This document shows positions 11,731-23,396 of a DNA stretch of 64,000 nucleotides, one piece after another. The position numbers and the translations under genes are program-made. Below the pieces are notes generated by a model. The model was given only the letters and a program-made list of their open reading frames with translations. It was not told where the DNA came from and ran no database searches. The first letter of the stretch is position 1. Each line of letters opens with the position of its first letter. Source of the DNA: Panax quinquefolius (lineage: Eukaryota; Streptophyta; Magnoliopsida; Apiales; Araliaceae); the NCBI GenBank assembly GCA_020205615.1, contig CM035160.1, positions 148,037,991 to 148,101,990 of the forward strand, given 5' to 3'.

Positions 11731-13023
11731 AGATGATCTCCCCTTTACCTTTAGTTATAGAACTTTCTATAAAAATTCTAACTTTTTATGAACAGTTAAT
11801 ATTAATGAAATATCAACTTTATTCTTCATGACTTCTGTACAATTCGTTTCTTGTCAATAATTCAGTATCAATCAACTTGAAAATTGTATAAGTGTGACGC
11901 CCCCAAAATTAGGTATACATCACCCATCTTGGGTCGACACTTACATGGTACAGAATTTAAAAACAACTTTTTAACATAACTGTCGTGTACAATACGACAT
12001 AAACTGTGAGTTTAAATACAAATATCGTCTACTAGATATTATACAAACTCAAATAAAAAGTCCTCATTATAGTTATTATCACACTATTTTACAGAATAGT
12101 GAGGACTACTAATGCTATCTTCGGGACCATCACTCGCTTCCCACTCGTCCCAGCCTATATTATCATTTCTCAAGAGAACGGTGAAAGAAAGGGTGAGCTC
12201 AACTAGCCCAAGAAGAAATATTATGACTAAGATAATGCGAATAAATTATCAATAGTCTTCAATAATGTTAAACCGATAAAATACAATAGATAAACCCGGT
12301 TTAATCTGCAATGAATATGCAATCCATTAAAAGAGTCAAGTAGAAAATAAAGTCTACTATCTTTTAGGTTTTAAAAGGTTTTTCATCATTGTTTATAAAT
12401 GAGACTCACTTTAATAAATATTTCACATCATCGAATCACCCCGCACTACTACGGCCAAGGATATTCTTTAGTATCACGACCACAATTATTCATGCACTAC
12501 GGGCCAAGAATATTTGTGTATTCATTAATGGTCATAATCATGCCAACAATCGTCCATCAATGCACTACTACTACCATCGAGGATTTTTACCACATCATTT
12601 GTAACATTACTGGCCATGATTACACCGAATAGTCTCTCGGTCATAATCATATCAAGTCCATCTATGCACTATGTGCCATGTAGATGACTTTAAAAAAAAT
12701 ATAAACATGAGGATGATGACAATGATATAAGAATTCAATAAAACAAGTTCAAGAATTATTTTATCCAGAATTATTAACGCCCAAATTAGTAAAATTCAAG
12801 AATGATCGGAAGAATATTTCCATGAAAAGATCTTTGGATGAAACGCAAATATCAAGGATATTCTACTAATTTCATGGAGTATAGAAGTCAAAGTTTTAAC
12901 CAACTGGGTATAATAAAGGATGGAATAACAAAAGAAATCACCATGCATGCGATAGATCGCATGCGAGTTATTCCAATAGAATAATAAATAACGGAACGTG
13001 TCGTGAAATTCACTGCGCAAGCG

Positions 13024-13290
13024 ATGGATGTTCCAATGTAATAATAAAGATGGAACTGCATCGGTGTAAAACACACGAGATAGGATATTCCAATGTAATA
13101 ATAAAATTTTAATCGTGTCGGTGTAAAACACACGCATGTGATGTTCCAACAGAATAATAAAGAGCGGAACCAGTGGGTGTAAAACACATGCAGCAGGATG
13201 TTCCAATGTATAATAATAAAAAGATTTTAACCAGTCCGGTGTAAAACACATGTATGTGATGTTCCAATGTAATAATGAAGAATGTCACCA
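13024..13290. repeat. ~57-bp tandem array in the TE2 3' LTR
   Basis: About five imperfect copies of a unit beginning GATGTTCCAATGTAATAATA and containing a GTGTAAAACACA-type core, itself a short imperfect palindrome. The array recurs in the other LTR (about 20416-20690). Long minus-strand open frames across it (repeats of CFT-YYYIGTS type) arise only because the unit is free of stops in several frames. Confidence 0.8.
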
Positions 13291-13516
13291 AGTATAGGGT
13301 AAACCACTTATACAAAAGTTATTCCAATGAATAATAAGCAATGGAATAACAACAGTTCTCTTCATGAATAAGAAAGAATAACACCCTTACATTTGGTAGG
13401 AGATTGAATCTCGCAGCAGCAGTAGTAACAAAATACTCTTCTTCTTTCTCTTATTCTCTCTATACTTTCTCTCTATAGCTTGAATGAATTCGTGAAAATA
13501 ATGAAGCCCTCAGCCT

Positions 13517-13526
13517 CTATTTATAG
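13517..13526 (-). promoter_or_regulatory. TATA box of the TE2 3' LTR
   Basis: CTATAAATAG on the minus strand, in the same relative place as the TATA box in the solo LTR at 8113. Confidence 0.55.
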
Positions 13527-13625
13527 AAGATTTCTAGCTTAAGACCGCCGTGTGAAAAGGCAAGTGGCTTGACGATTTGGTTCGGCGCTTTGTAATGTGA
13601 AACGACAAGTGGTTCGACGTCTGGT

Positions 13626-13816
13626 AAAGGTAATTACTATTAACGAAGGTAAATACTATCGACGAAGGTAAATACTATTCACAAGGATAATTACTATCGA
13701 CGAAGGTAATTACTATCGAGCGAAGGTAAATACTATTCACAAGGGTAATTACTATCGACGAAGGTAATTACTATCGACGAAGGTAAATACTATTCACAAG
13801 GGTAATTACTTATCGA
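13626..13816. repeat. ~19-bp tandem array in the TE2 3' LTR
   Basis: About ten copies alternate between AAGGTAATTACTATCGACG and AAGGTAAATACTATTCAC types. The array lies between the TATA box and the inner part of the LTR as read in the element's orientation, which puts it in U3 where it could act as an enhancer array. That role is inferred. Confidence 0.85.
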
Positions 13817-14441
13817 CGAAGAGACTCTTAGATGATGACATATGAGCCCCCATAAAATAATCAAACTTACCACAAATCATTTTTTTTCATCAACACATAA
13901 TTAATCTTTCAACAATTATTAATCATTTATAACTTGTCGTCGCCTCAATTATTGATTTAATACTATAACATATTATACGGATGATAATGTGACAATAATT
14001 GAATCAATAATATAAGAGATATGATCGCAAAGAATTATCGTAGCAATAATTGAAAGCATACCGGTGACTTCTCACGTAAGATCAATAATCAATACTGGTG
14101 TGCTACTACGCAACTACGCCAGACATCGTACTTTTACCACCGGGTAGTTCAACAGGTTTAACGGTAACACCTCCGCCGTTATTTTTATAAAATATTTTTG
14201 TCGTTTTTCTCAATCCGACAATAATTACATTATGGGGTCCACCAATGATTGAGCCATTGTATTTAATATTCCCTAACAAAAGAATATTCCCCACCAAACG
14301 AATATTTTATAACAACTCGCATACTTTGCAAAATTTATAAATATTACCCACAACTATAACATTATATCAAATTTATTCCATAATATTCAAAATAATATTT
14401 ATAGAAAATTCATCTTTATTTATAAAAGTTTGGGTCTTACA

Positions 14442-14456
14442 ACCTCCCCTTCTTAT
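14442..14456 (-). other. Polypurine tract of TE2
   Basis: On the minus strand AAGAAGGGGAGGT immediately precedes the 3' LTR, as expected for the plus-strand primer of a Gypsy element. Confidence 0.75.
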
Positions 14457-14489
14457 GAAATTTAAGCCCTAAATTAGGGTAAATGCACT

Positions 14490-14760
14490 GGTATGTCGAA
14501 GAGGTAAGGATACCTTGATTTCATTTCGATTCTAACTCCCAAGTCATTTCTCAACATCGTGGTTCCTCCACAAAACTTTGACTTGAGGTATAACCTGGAG
14601 CGTAGAATATGTTCCTTCTTATCCAAAATTTGAACAGAACCTCTTCATACGTCAAATCTTCCGCTTATTTAAATCCGGTTCTAACTCAATAATATGGTTC
14701 GGGTCTTTCACATATTTACGTAACATAGATATGTGAAAAACGTTATGAACACGAGACATA
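14490..14760 (-). pseudogene. TE2 integrase C-terminus with chromodomain-like end
   Basis: On the minus strand the frame RVHNVFHISMLRKYVKDPNH (about 14690-14755) is the conserved block following the Gypsy integrase core. Further on, VKVLWRNHDVEK and then MKSRYPYLFD in a shifted frame match the chromodomain-like end of chromoviral integrases. A single-base loss right after the VEK motif puts a TGA in frame, so the domain is broken. Confidence 0.7.
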
Positions 14761-14999
14761 TTTCAAGCAGAAAGGCGAGTATATAGCCACGAGTTCCTAC
14801 TCGATCGAGGATTAAAATGGACCGATGAATCGAGGGTTAAGTTTTCCTCTCTTTCCAAATCTTGTAACTCCTATCCATGGAGCAACTCTTAACAACACAT
14901 GATCTCCTATATCGAATTCCACGTCCTTTCGATGAAGATCAAGATAACTCTTTTGTCGATTTTGTGAGGTTTTTATACGTTGTCGGATCGTTTGAATCT

Positions 15000-15780
15000 T
15001 TTAGTAGTCATACGTACCAACTCCGGCCCCAACAACGTTGCTTCACCCACCTCATCCCAAAGATCTTCGAGAAGCGACACTTTCTTCCATACAACGCTCG
15101 AATGGAGCCCGCCCCAATATGCCGATAAGCTTTATTGTTATAGGAAAACTCCACCAATGGTAAGAACTTGTCCCAACTCCCTTGAAATCAAGGACACAGA
15201 GTCTTAATAGATCTTCAAGAGTTTGAATAGTCCTCTCCGATTGTCCGTCCAAATCGAGGATGATATGCCGAAGCTAAATCGTAAGTCTGTGCCCATAGCT
15301 TTTTGCAAACTAACCCAAAATCGTGAAGTGAATCTTGGGTCTCGATCGGAAACTATAGATACCGGCAGATACCATGCATCTTACAATCTCGTTTATGTAC
15401 ATACTGAGCAAGACGTTCAAGTGTATAAGTTTTCGTGTCGGTAAGAAATGAGCGGACTTGGTCAACCTATCAACAATGACCCAAATCGCATCAATGCTTG
15501 AGAAACCTTAGGAAGGCCCAGAACGAAATCCATGGTAATGTGCTCCCACTTCCATTCCGGAATTTCAAGTGGTTGCAATGGACCTTTTTGTACTTGATGC
15601 TCGCTTTAACTCGTTGACAAGTTAGACACCTTGAGATAAACAAATGCTTATCTCTCTCTTCATATTGCTCCACCAAAATGTATGGCGAATATCATGATAC
15701 ATTTGGTACTCCCAGATGGATCGCAAATGGTGTGTTGTGTGCCTCCATCATGATATTATACTTTAAATCGTGGTCGTTAG
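15000..15780 (-). pseudogene. TE2 integrase core, broken
   Basis: Minus-strand fragments include a zinc-binding-like CLTCQRVKA (about 15600-15635) and [17 protein letters not shown] (about 15205-15252). The latter is the DGQSER(T)-type signature of Gypsy integrase catalytic cores. The pieces lie in different frames separated by short indels. The intact enzyme would insert element cDNA into the genome; this copy cannot. Confidence 0.8.
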
Positions 15781-16229
15781 AACACAAAGTCCGGAGTTGA
15801 CTCGTAGTATTCCTTCTTCATCGATTCTTGCTTCGGCAGATAAGACCTTCTTCGCACTTTCTTCCTCATACGCATCGCCTCCGTGTATGTAGCTCGAAAG
15901 CGACTTTAACTTTATCAATTAAAGTCGGTTCTACTCAGATACTCGCTTATCATCACACGCGTCCCCTCGAGTCTCTAATTCTATCTCCATCCTTTGCAAG
16001 TCACACAAAATGGGCCTCATGCGTTGACAATATCGCACTCAGTTTCTTGCATATGATTTTCTACTCAATGCGCAACCACCACGCTCGCTTTTCCGAGGAT
16101 GGTATTGGATGGTATGATCATAATCTTTCAAGCAGTTCAAGCCAACGTCGTTGTCGCATGTTGAGTTCCTTTTGAGTGAAGAAATATTTGAGGCTTTTAT
16201 GATCGTAAAGATCTCCACTTTCTCCCCAT

Positions 16230-16560
16230 ACAAGTAATGCCTCCAAATTTTAAGTGAAAGATAACAATGCTAACTCAGATCATGAGTAGGATAATTCCTC
16301 TCATATTCTTTTGAGTTGTCGCGAGGCATAAGCTATTACTTTTCCATGTTGCATGAGAACACATCCCAACCCTTTTGCTAGAAGCATCACATGAGATGAC
16401 AAATCCCTCCGAGGCGGATGGTATTGTCGAGCAGGTCTTTGAAATAAGTCTCCTCTTGAGTTCTTGAAAACTCTTCTCACATTCTTCGCTCCAACCGAAC
16501 TTTGTATCTTCCGAGTCACCGGTGAGTCGATGGAATAGCGATTCGAGAAAATCCTTCCAC
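16230..16560 (-). pseudogene. TE2 RNase H, broken
   Basis: The frame KGLGCVLMQHGKVIAYASRQ (about 16301-16375, minus) is the typical Ty3 RNase H start that follows reverse transcriptase. The preceding sequence matches the RT-RH connection but is frame-shifted. Confidence 0.8.
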
Positions 16561-16639
16561 GAATCTCCGATAATAACCCATTTAAACCGAGAAAGCTACG
16601 TGACTTCGGTCCATCGATTTAGGTTGTTCCACTTTGAAT

Positions 16640-17500
16640 AGCTTCAATCTTTCTTTGGTCAGCAGATATTCCATGACTTGATACCACGTGCCCAAGGAAT
16701 GCTACTTCTTGCCGAACTCGCATTTCTTCAACTTGGCATAAAGCTTATATTCACGAAGCTTTTGGAGTGTCGACCTCAAGTGTTGCTTTCATGATCTTCA
16801 CGGCTTTTGGAATAAATAAGGATGTCATCAATAAAGACGACCACAAAGTGATCTAAATATTCCTTGAATACTCGGTTCATCATATCCACGTGAAGGCGGC
16901 GAGGAGCATTAGTCAATCCAAAGGACATGACTCAGAATTCATAATGCCCGCACTGGAGTTTCAAAGCCGTCTTTAGAATGTCGTGATTCTAATCTTCAAT
17001 TGGTGATATCCGGAACGAAGATCAATCTTTGAAAAGAATTTGGCTCTTGCAACCGGGTCAAACAGTCATCAATACGTGGCAATGGATACCTATTTTTGAT
17101 GGTGGCGTGATTCAACTCCCGATAATCAATACAAAGTCGCGATACTCCCATCTTTCTTCTTCACGAATAGAACAGAGCACCCCAAGGAGAAGTACTGGGG
17201 ACGAATAAAGCCAATGTCTAACAATTCCTCGCAGTTGGGTCTTTAACTCTCGAAGTTCAATAGAGCCATTCGACATGGGCTTTGGAAATAGGTTTTGTCG
17301 TGGGGTTCAAGGTCGATACAAAATTCAATTTCACGCCGGGGTAGGCCGGGGAAGTTCTTCTGGGAATACGTCAGAAATTTATTAACAATAGGAATATCGC
17401 TTAAAACCGATATATTTTTATTTAAATCGTGACATGAGCTAAGAAAGCTCGACATCCGCTTTTCAATAAACGAATAACTTTATGGCTTGAGATGACCGTG
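16640..17500 (-). pseudogene. TE2 reverse transcriptase, broken
   Basis: The catalytic palm motif reads [15 protein letters not shown] (about 16804-16850, minus), with the two aspartates kept. Upstream fragments include [10 protein letters not shown] and EFCIDLEPHDK, both usual in chromoviral RT. Stops and shifts between the pieces mean that no intact enzyme is encoded. Confidence 0.85.
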
Positions 17501-17507
17501 ATTGATT

Positions 17508-17920
17508 TTAATGGTTTCGTCGTTGAATTAGCATAATAGGTTGATTAGGAATATGAAAGCTAACAACCTTACTTAAAACAATCAATTTTGCATGATAAGT
17601 AGTTAACCAATCAATCCCTAGAATCACGTCAAATGCAAGTATTTTAATGAAATAAGATCGACGAGGTAATGTGAGGGTACCGATTTGAACCAAACAAGAC
17701 TTATAAACAGGTGGATGTAATGAAGGTTTCTCCAACGGAGTTTCCACAGATAAGTCAAAGTCTAATTTCTCCTGAGTCAAATTTAATCGATGAAATAAGT
17801 AGGAGAAATAAAAGAATGGGTAGAACCCAGATCAAATAAAGTATAGACTTCATTAGAGTTTATGATAAGCTTACCCGTGATGACCTCATTCGGATTCCTT
17901 GCTTTGGGAGGTCACAACAA
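17508..17920 (-). pseudogene. TE2 aspartic protease region, broken
   Basis: A 90-residue open piece (17508-17780, minus) contains FDVILGIDWLTTYHAKL, the conserved block at the C-terminal side of Gypsy proteases. The upstream part, where the DTG/DSG-like catalytic loop is expected, reads YLIWVLPILLF-like in a shifted frame. Confidence 0.7.
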
Positions 17921-17979
17921 ATGCTCTCCTCAGACTAACGGTTTTTGAATTTTCCGGGATGGCCTTTGGTGCCTCCATC

Positions 17980-19100
17980 CTAGTCTGAATTTGTCTTGAG
18001 AAACGACAAAATCGAGCTAAGTGACCTCTCTTCCACAATTATAACACGCTTTGACGGCATGACGCAGTTTTGATCGATGTGTCCTCTCCTCCGCATTTGA
18101 AGCATATGATAGTGGTCTTTCTCATTCCCAACAATGGGTCTTTGGTCGACGCGTCTTTCCATCATTGTTGAATCTCCTTTTCTTGAAATGTCCATTCTTA
18201 TTGTTTTGCCTCGATTACCAATCAAGTGGTTACCATATTTGACCTGTTGATTCCTCCACGCTTGTTGTCACCGCCTCGATGACTATTCTCGCCGGTATTA
18301 TAATTCTTGCTTACCGCTTCTCTTTTAGTTCGTTGACTCATTATCGCGCTCCACTAATCGAGCCCTATTTACAACATCTCGAATACAAACACGGTTTATG
18401 AGAAATAAGATGTTGACGTATCTCCGCTTCAACCCTCTTAAAACATTCGCGCCATTCTCTCTTCATTATCCACCAAGTGGGACGAAACGTGATAACTCCG
18501 CAAATTTTGCCTCGTGTTCGCGACACTGGCCATATTGTTTTGTTCCAACTTGATAAACTCCACCTCCTTCATGTGGCGTAATACTTTCGGGAAAGTATTT
18601 GTCGTTGAACGACTCTGGAACTTCTCCCAAGATATCTTCAAGATACAATTTGGTTGAGTACGTTTTTACCGATTCCCACCAAGAATCCGCCTCTCGCCAA
18701 GAACATAAAGGCGTGAAGGAACTTTGCTCCTCGGAGCATCCCAAGACATCAAATATCTTGGTAATCTGCTTTATCCATGCTTCCGCCGAAGTGGTTTTGC
18801 TTCTCCCTTAAACTCCGGTGGTCCCGGCTCCTTAAATTGTTTAATGTGACCGCCCGAGAGTTTTCCGTGTTTCCACCCACGTTTTGCTGACAGAGTCGCT
18901 CTCATTTCTTTGTTGATAAATCAGATAAAGCCTCCACGAACATTTGATCATTCGTCATTTGGTCGGTGTTGTTGTTGTTCGCATGAGGATTATCGCCTTC
19001 CTCGATGCACATTATCCTCGATTATTGATATGTGGTGAATCAACAATCGTCAAGGGCTCCATTCTTTATTCTCAACATTCTCGGATGTCATTTTGAGACA
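17980..19100 (-). pseudogene. TE2 gag with zinc knuckle, broken
   Basis: Frame pieces on the minus strand match a chromoviral capsid: PPEFKGEAKP-like, then WWESVKTY and VYQVGTKQYGQC in shifted frames. Near 18050-18115 a CCHC knuckle is recognisable as CFKCGGE followed, after a one-base shift, by GHIDQNC. Gag would form the virus-like particle. All parts are interrupted. Confidence 0.7.
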
Positions 19101-19261
19101 TCGCCACAAAACAAAAGGTTAATTGACATGTAACAAATTATCCCTATCTTCCGAACAACCAATAAAATATCACATAAACTTAGGTAGGTCATACTAGCGA
19201 AGGTATTCCCCGCTCTCCCTCCTAGTACTATTCTCACATCTTAGCTGTGGATCATATCCCT

Positions 19262-19278
19262 AAGCTCGATATCAAAAG
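19262..19278 (-). other. Primer binding site of TE2
   Basis: On the minus strand the bases after the 5' LTR read TTTTGATATCGAGCTTAG. This resembles TGGTATCAGAGC, the usual complement of initiator Met-tRNA in plant retroelements, with a few changes. Confidence 0.65.
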
Positions 19279-20415
19279 CGTGACGCCCCCAAAATTAGGT
19301 ATACATCACCCATCTTGGGTCGACACACTTACATGGTATGTAATTTAAAAACAACTTTTTAACATAACTCGCGTAAGGTATAATACGACATAAACCGTGA
19401 GTTTAAATACAAAATATCGTCTACTAGATATTATACAAACTCAAATAAAAAGTCCTCATTATGAGCTTATTATCACACTATTTTACGTATAGTGAGGAGG
19501 ACTACTAATGCTATCTTCGAGGACCATCACTGCTTCCCGACTCGTCTCCGCCTATATTATCATTTTCAAGAGAACAGTGAAAGAAAGGTGAGCTCAACTA
19601 GCCCAAGAAGAAATATTATGACTAAGATAATGCGTAATAAATTATCAATAGTCTTCAATAATGTTAAACCGATAAAATACAATAGACAACCGCTTTAGCT
19701 GGCAATGAATACGTAATCCATTAAAAGAGTCAAGTAGAAAATAAAGTCTACTATCTTTTAGGTTTTAAAAGGTTTTTCATCATCTTGTTTATAATCGAGA
19801 CTCAACTTTAATAAATATTTCACATCATCGAATCACCCCGCACTACTGGCGAGGATATTCTTTAAGATTACGACCACAATTATTCATGCACTACTGCCAA
19901 GAATATTTGTGTATTCATTAATGGTCATGATCATGCCAACAATCGCCCATCAATGCACTACTACCATCGAGGATTTTTACCACATCATTTTAACATTATT
20001 GGCCATGATTACAATAGTAGTCTCGGTCATAATCATACCAAGTCCATCTATGCACTACAAAAGCCACGTATGACTTTAAAAAAAATATAAACATGAGGAT
20101 GATGACAATGATATAAGAATTCAATAAAACAAGTTCAAGAATTATTTTATCCAGAATTATTAACGTCCAAATTAGTAAAATTCAAGAATAATCGGAAGAA
20201 TATTTCCATGAAAAGATATTGGATGAAACGCAAATATCAAGGATATTCTACTAATTTCATGGAGTATAAGAAGTCAAAGTTTTTAACTAACCTGGGTATA
20301 ATAAAGGATGGAATAACAAAAGAAATCACCATGCACGCGATAGACCGCATGCATAAAGTTATTCCAACGGAATAATAAATAATCGGAACCGTGTCGGTGA
20401 AATTCACACCGCACA

Positions 20416-20690
20416 GGATGTTCCAATGTAATAATAAAGATGGAACCGGATCCTGTAAAACACATGACATAGGATATTCCAATGTAATAATAAAGAGCGG
20501 AACCAGTCCGTGTAAAAACACACGCATGTGATGTTCCAATGAGAATAATAAAGAGCGGAACCGTGTCCTGTAAAACACATGCATGGGATGTTCCAATGTA
20601 ATAATAATAAAGCGGAACCAGTCCGGTGTAAAACACATGCACAGGATGTTCCAATGTAATAATAGAAGAATGTCACCAAGTATAAGGGTA
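20416..20690. repeat. ~57-bp tandem array in the TE2 5' LTR
   Basis: About five copies of the GATGTTCCAATGTAATAATA unit, collinear with the array at 13024-13290. Confidence 0.8.
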
Positions 20691-20905
20691 AACCACTTTA
20701 TACAAAGTTATTCCAATGTAATAATAAGCAATGGAATAACAAAAGTTCTCTTCATGAATAAGAAAGAATAACACCCCTTACATTTGGTAGAGATTGAATA
20801 TCGCAAGGTAAGAAAAAAATACTCTTCTTCTTTCTCTCTTATTCTCTCTATACTTTCTCTCTATAGCTTGAATGAATTCGTGAAAAATAATGAAGCCCTA
20901 GGCCT

Positions 20906-20915
20906 CTATTTATAG
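20906..20915 (-). promoter_or_regulatory. TATA box of the TE2 5' LTR
   Basis: CTATAAATAG on the minus strand. This is the copy that would have driven the genomic transcript of TE2. Confidence 0.55.
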
Positions 20916-21013
20916 AAGATTTCTAGCTTAGCACCGCCGTGTGAAAAAGCAAGTGGCTTGATTTAACTGGTTTCGACGCTCGTAATGTGAAACGACAAGT
21001 GGTTCGACGTCCG

Positions 21014-21206
21014 TAAAGGTAATTACTATTAACGAAGGTAAATACTATCGACGAAGGTAAATACTATTCACAAGGATAATTACTATCGACGAAGGTAATT
21101 ATTATCGACGAAGGTAAATACTATTCACAAGGATAATTACTATCGACGGAAGGTAATTACTATCGAAGGTAAGGTAAATACTATTCACAAGGGTAATTAC
21201 TATCGA
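21014..21206. repeat. ~19-bp tandem array in the TE2 5' LTR
   Basis: About ten alternating units of the AAGGTAATTACTATCGACG / AAGGTAAATACTATTCAC types, matching 13626-13816. Confidence 0.85.
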
Positions 21207-21994
21207 TTTAAGAGACTCTTAGATGATGACATATGAGCCCCCATAAAATAATCAAACTTACCACAAATCATTTTTTTTTTTCATCAACACATAATTAATC
21301 TTTCAACAATTATTAATCATTTATAACTTGTCGTCTCAATTATTGATTTAATACTATAACATATTATACGAGATGATAATGTGACAATAATTGAATCAAT
21401 AATATAAGAGATATGATGCAAAGAATTATCGTAAAGTAATAATCGAGTATATTGAGTGACTTCTCACGTAAAGCATCAATAATCAATACCGTGTGCTACT
21501 ACGCTACTACGCAACTACGCCAGACATCGCATTTTTTACCACGGGTAGTTCAACAGCTTTTAATCTGTAACACCTCCGGCCAAGTTATTTTTATAAAATA
21601 TTTTGTCGTTTTTTCTCAATCCGATAATAATTTCGCTATGGGGTCCACCAATGATTGAGCCATTGTATTTAATATTCCCTAACAAAAAGAATATTCCCAC
21701 CAAACGAATATTTTATAACAACTTGCATATTTTGCAAAATTTATAAATATTACCCACAACTATAACATTATATCAAATTTATTCCATAATATTCAAAAAT
21801 AATATTTATAGAAAAATTCATCTTTATTTATAAAAGCTGGGGTCTTACAATAAGATTCTTTTGAACTTAACTTAAATTGTGAATTAGATAAGGCATATAA
21901 CAGTTAAGTTAAGAAATGATATAAACCGAACTCAATGAACCGAACTCAACACTTGAACAAAATAAAGTAATGCATACTTATCGTTACCGAAGTG

Positions 21995-22330
21995 TGAAGA
22001 TCATGTACCAGGTGAATTCGACCGATCCTCCTTGCACCATCGGGATCTTGTTTACCACACGGGGTAGAATAAGTATATAAGGACATTTGTTCACCACTCG
22101 AGGTAGAACAATTTTATAAGGACAATTGAATTTGTTCACCACACGGGGTAAAACAAATTCATAAGGACACACCTAACAATAAGCCTACCATCGAATGGTC
22201 AGCGAGTACGACCGAACCTCCTTACACCGATGAAGTTTGCCTACCACGAAGGGCCTGACAAATTCATACAGACCACCTGCCGAAAAGGCTACCATCGAAT
22301 GGTCAGCGAGTCCACCCGAACCTCTTAACT
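21995..22330. repeat. Imperfect tandem repeats in the TE0 interior
   Basis: Two repeat types lie here. Three copies of a ~50-base unit contain TTCACCACACGGGGTA and ATAAGGACA (about 22040-22170). Two or three copies of a ~100-base unit contain CTACCATCGAATGGTCAGCG and CGAACCTC (about 22185-22330). No protein is supported. Confidence 0.7.
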
Positions 22331-22865
22331 CCGGTGAATTTTGTGAGCTGAATCTGAACCTAACAGCCTGCTGCACTAATTTTTCGGAGTAGAATATCTG
22401 TCTGCAAACAGCGTCCATGAACCCTGCTTCTGCCAATTTGGACATAAACCTCCTCAAATTTCTTCTGAACGGTCCGGACCTTTCCATCCTAACCTGCAGC
22501 TTTAGATGGATTTCTCCGAAGACAAGTACCCACAGGGCGGTGTGCCCTTAATGAATTCTCGGGAATGTGACTTCTGGATCTACTTCGGTGAGGAGCCCTT
22601 TCACTGTGGTGAGAATACTCAAGGCAGAATGCCTTATTTGTATTCTCCGGATCCTTAGAAATATGGCTTCTGGGTCTTCTTTGATCCTGAGGACCGCCTC
22701 GAGACATGTCTTCAAAGTGTATAGACTGTTTTTCAACTCATGGTTGTCCATCTTTAGGCTTACTACGTCTTTCAGACTGGACATAATTGGACGCCTCGTC
22801 CCTCTCCTCGCCATCCAAGCATCTCGCTTATAATTGACGCCTCGTCCTTTCTTCTGCCATCCCAA
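22185..22865 (-). pseudogene. Leader-side coding remnant of TE0, function unknown
   Basis: On the element's own strand two open pieces follow each other in different frames. 22548-22865 includes SLKDVVSLKMDNHELKNSLY, which could be a short coiled coil. 22185-22487 includes RSGPFRRNLRRFMSKLAEAG. They sit where gag would be expected after the primer site, but I see no capsid signature and no CCHC knuckle. It may be a decayed gag or only spacer. Confidence 0.3.
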
Positions 22866-23396
22866 GCATCTGCGTCACTATATCCTCGCTTCGCTTCAAG
22901 AGAACCTCCAAAGCTTTATCTCGCTTGTCATGCGCCGTCTTCGCCCGACATTGGCCTTGTCGCTTGACCACTTTGGTTGCCGAAGTTATAGTAGGGTGCC
23001 TTCTACTCGCCGGCCATGGTCACGCCTCCTTGTCAAATAAAGAAAGACCAACCATCTTGAAGCCACCACGGGCTCTCGAACGAGAACCCCGAATCAAATT
23101 TAGAAGCCTTCCTTCGGCGACGGTTGTCCCTCCGGTTATGTGATTCTACTCATCACCATCTTGCCCAATGTAGAACAAATAAAAGTTTGTGATTGAAAAC
23201 TCAAGGACACTAGAACACAACCTCCTTCTAGCATAGCCCAATGTTAACGCCTAAGATCTTCGTCACGTCCCAATCACGTAAGACGCCCCGATCCCGCACA
23301 ATAAAACACGATCAACACTAAAAGTTTGGACGGCTTCGACCGCTGGGGGATACTCAAAGCGTGAGAGTCAAGACAGACGATCACAAGGTTAATAAT

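Larger units (their letters stand above)
11893..14441 (-). repeat. TE2 3' LTR
   Basis: A 2549-base LTR that on the minus strand starts TGTAAGACCC and ends GGCGTCACA. It carries two internal tandem arrays and a TATA box, described separately. It aligns end to end with 19279-21849. Differences are mainly short indels at homopolymers and at C/G-containing motifs. Confidence 0.9.
11893..21849 (-). mobile_element. TE2: full-length decayed chromovirus (Ty3/Gypsy)
   Basis: A 9957-base retrotransposon lies on the minus strand with a perfect target duplication ATAAG (11888-11892 and 21850-21854). LTRs are 11893-14441 and 19279-21849. The interior (14442-19278) reads, on the minus strand, gag, protease, reverse transcriptase, RNase H, integrase and a chromodomain-like end. 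That order (integrase last) is Gypsy, and the C-terminal chromodomain-like sequence indicates a chromovirus, possibly Tekay-like. Every domain is broken by small indels. It is inserted into TE0 and is therefore younger than TE0. Confidence 0.92.
19279..21849 (-). repeat. TE2 5' LTR
   Basis: A 2571-base LTR, the partner of 11893-14441. Its inner terminus reads CG where the other copy has TG (plus-strand view), so the canonical terminal dinucleotide is lost on that side. It carries both tandem arrays: the ~57-bp array at about 20416-20690 and the ~19-bp array at about 21014-21206. Confidence 0.9.

Noticed and set aside
12796..13315. Overlapping minus-strand ORFs with repeated CFTP-YYYIGTS-like peptides, looking like a novel repeat protein
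   Set aside because: They lie on a non-coding ~57-bp tandem array in an LTR. Several frames are open at once, the partner LTR gives different frames, and no start context or domain is seen.
13626..13816. Regularly spaced ~19-bp repeats, considered as a CRISPR-like array
   Set aside because: There are no unique spacers, two unit types alternate, it is repeated in both LTRs, and the genome is a plant.
20237..20679. Same repeat-peptide ORFs in the second LTR
   Set aside because: This is the collinear LTR array; it is not independent evidence of a gene.
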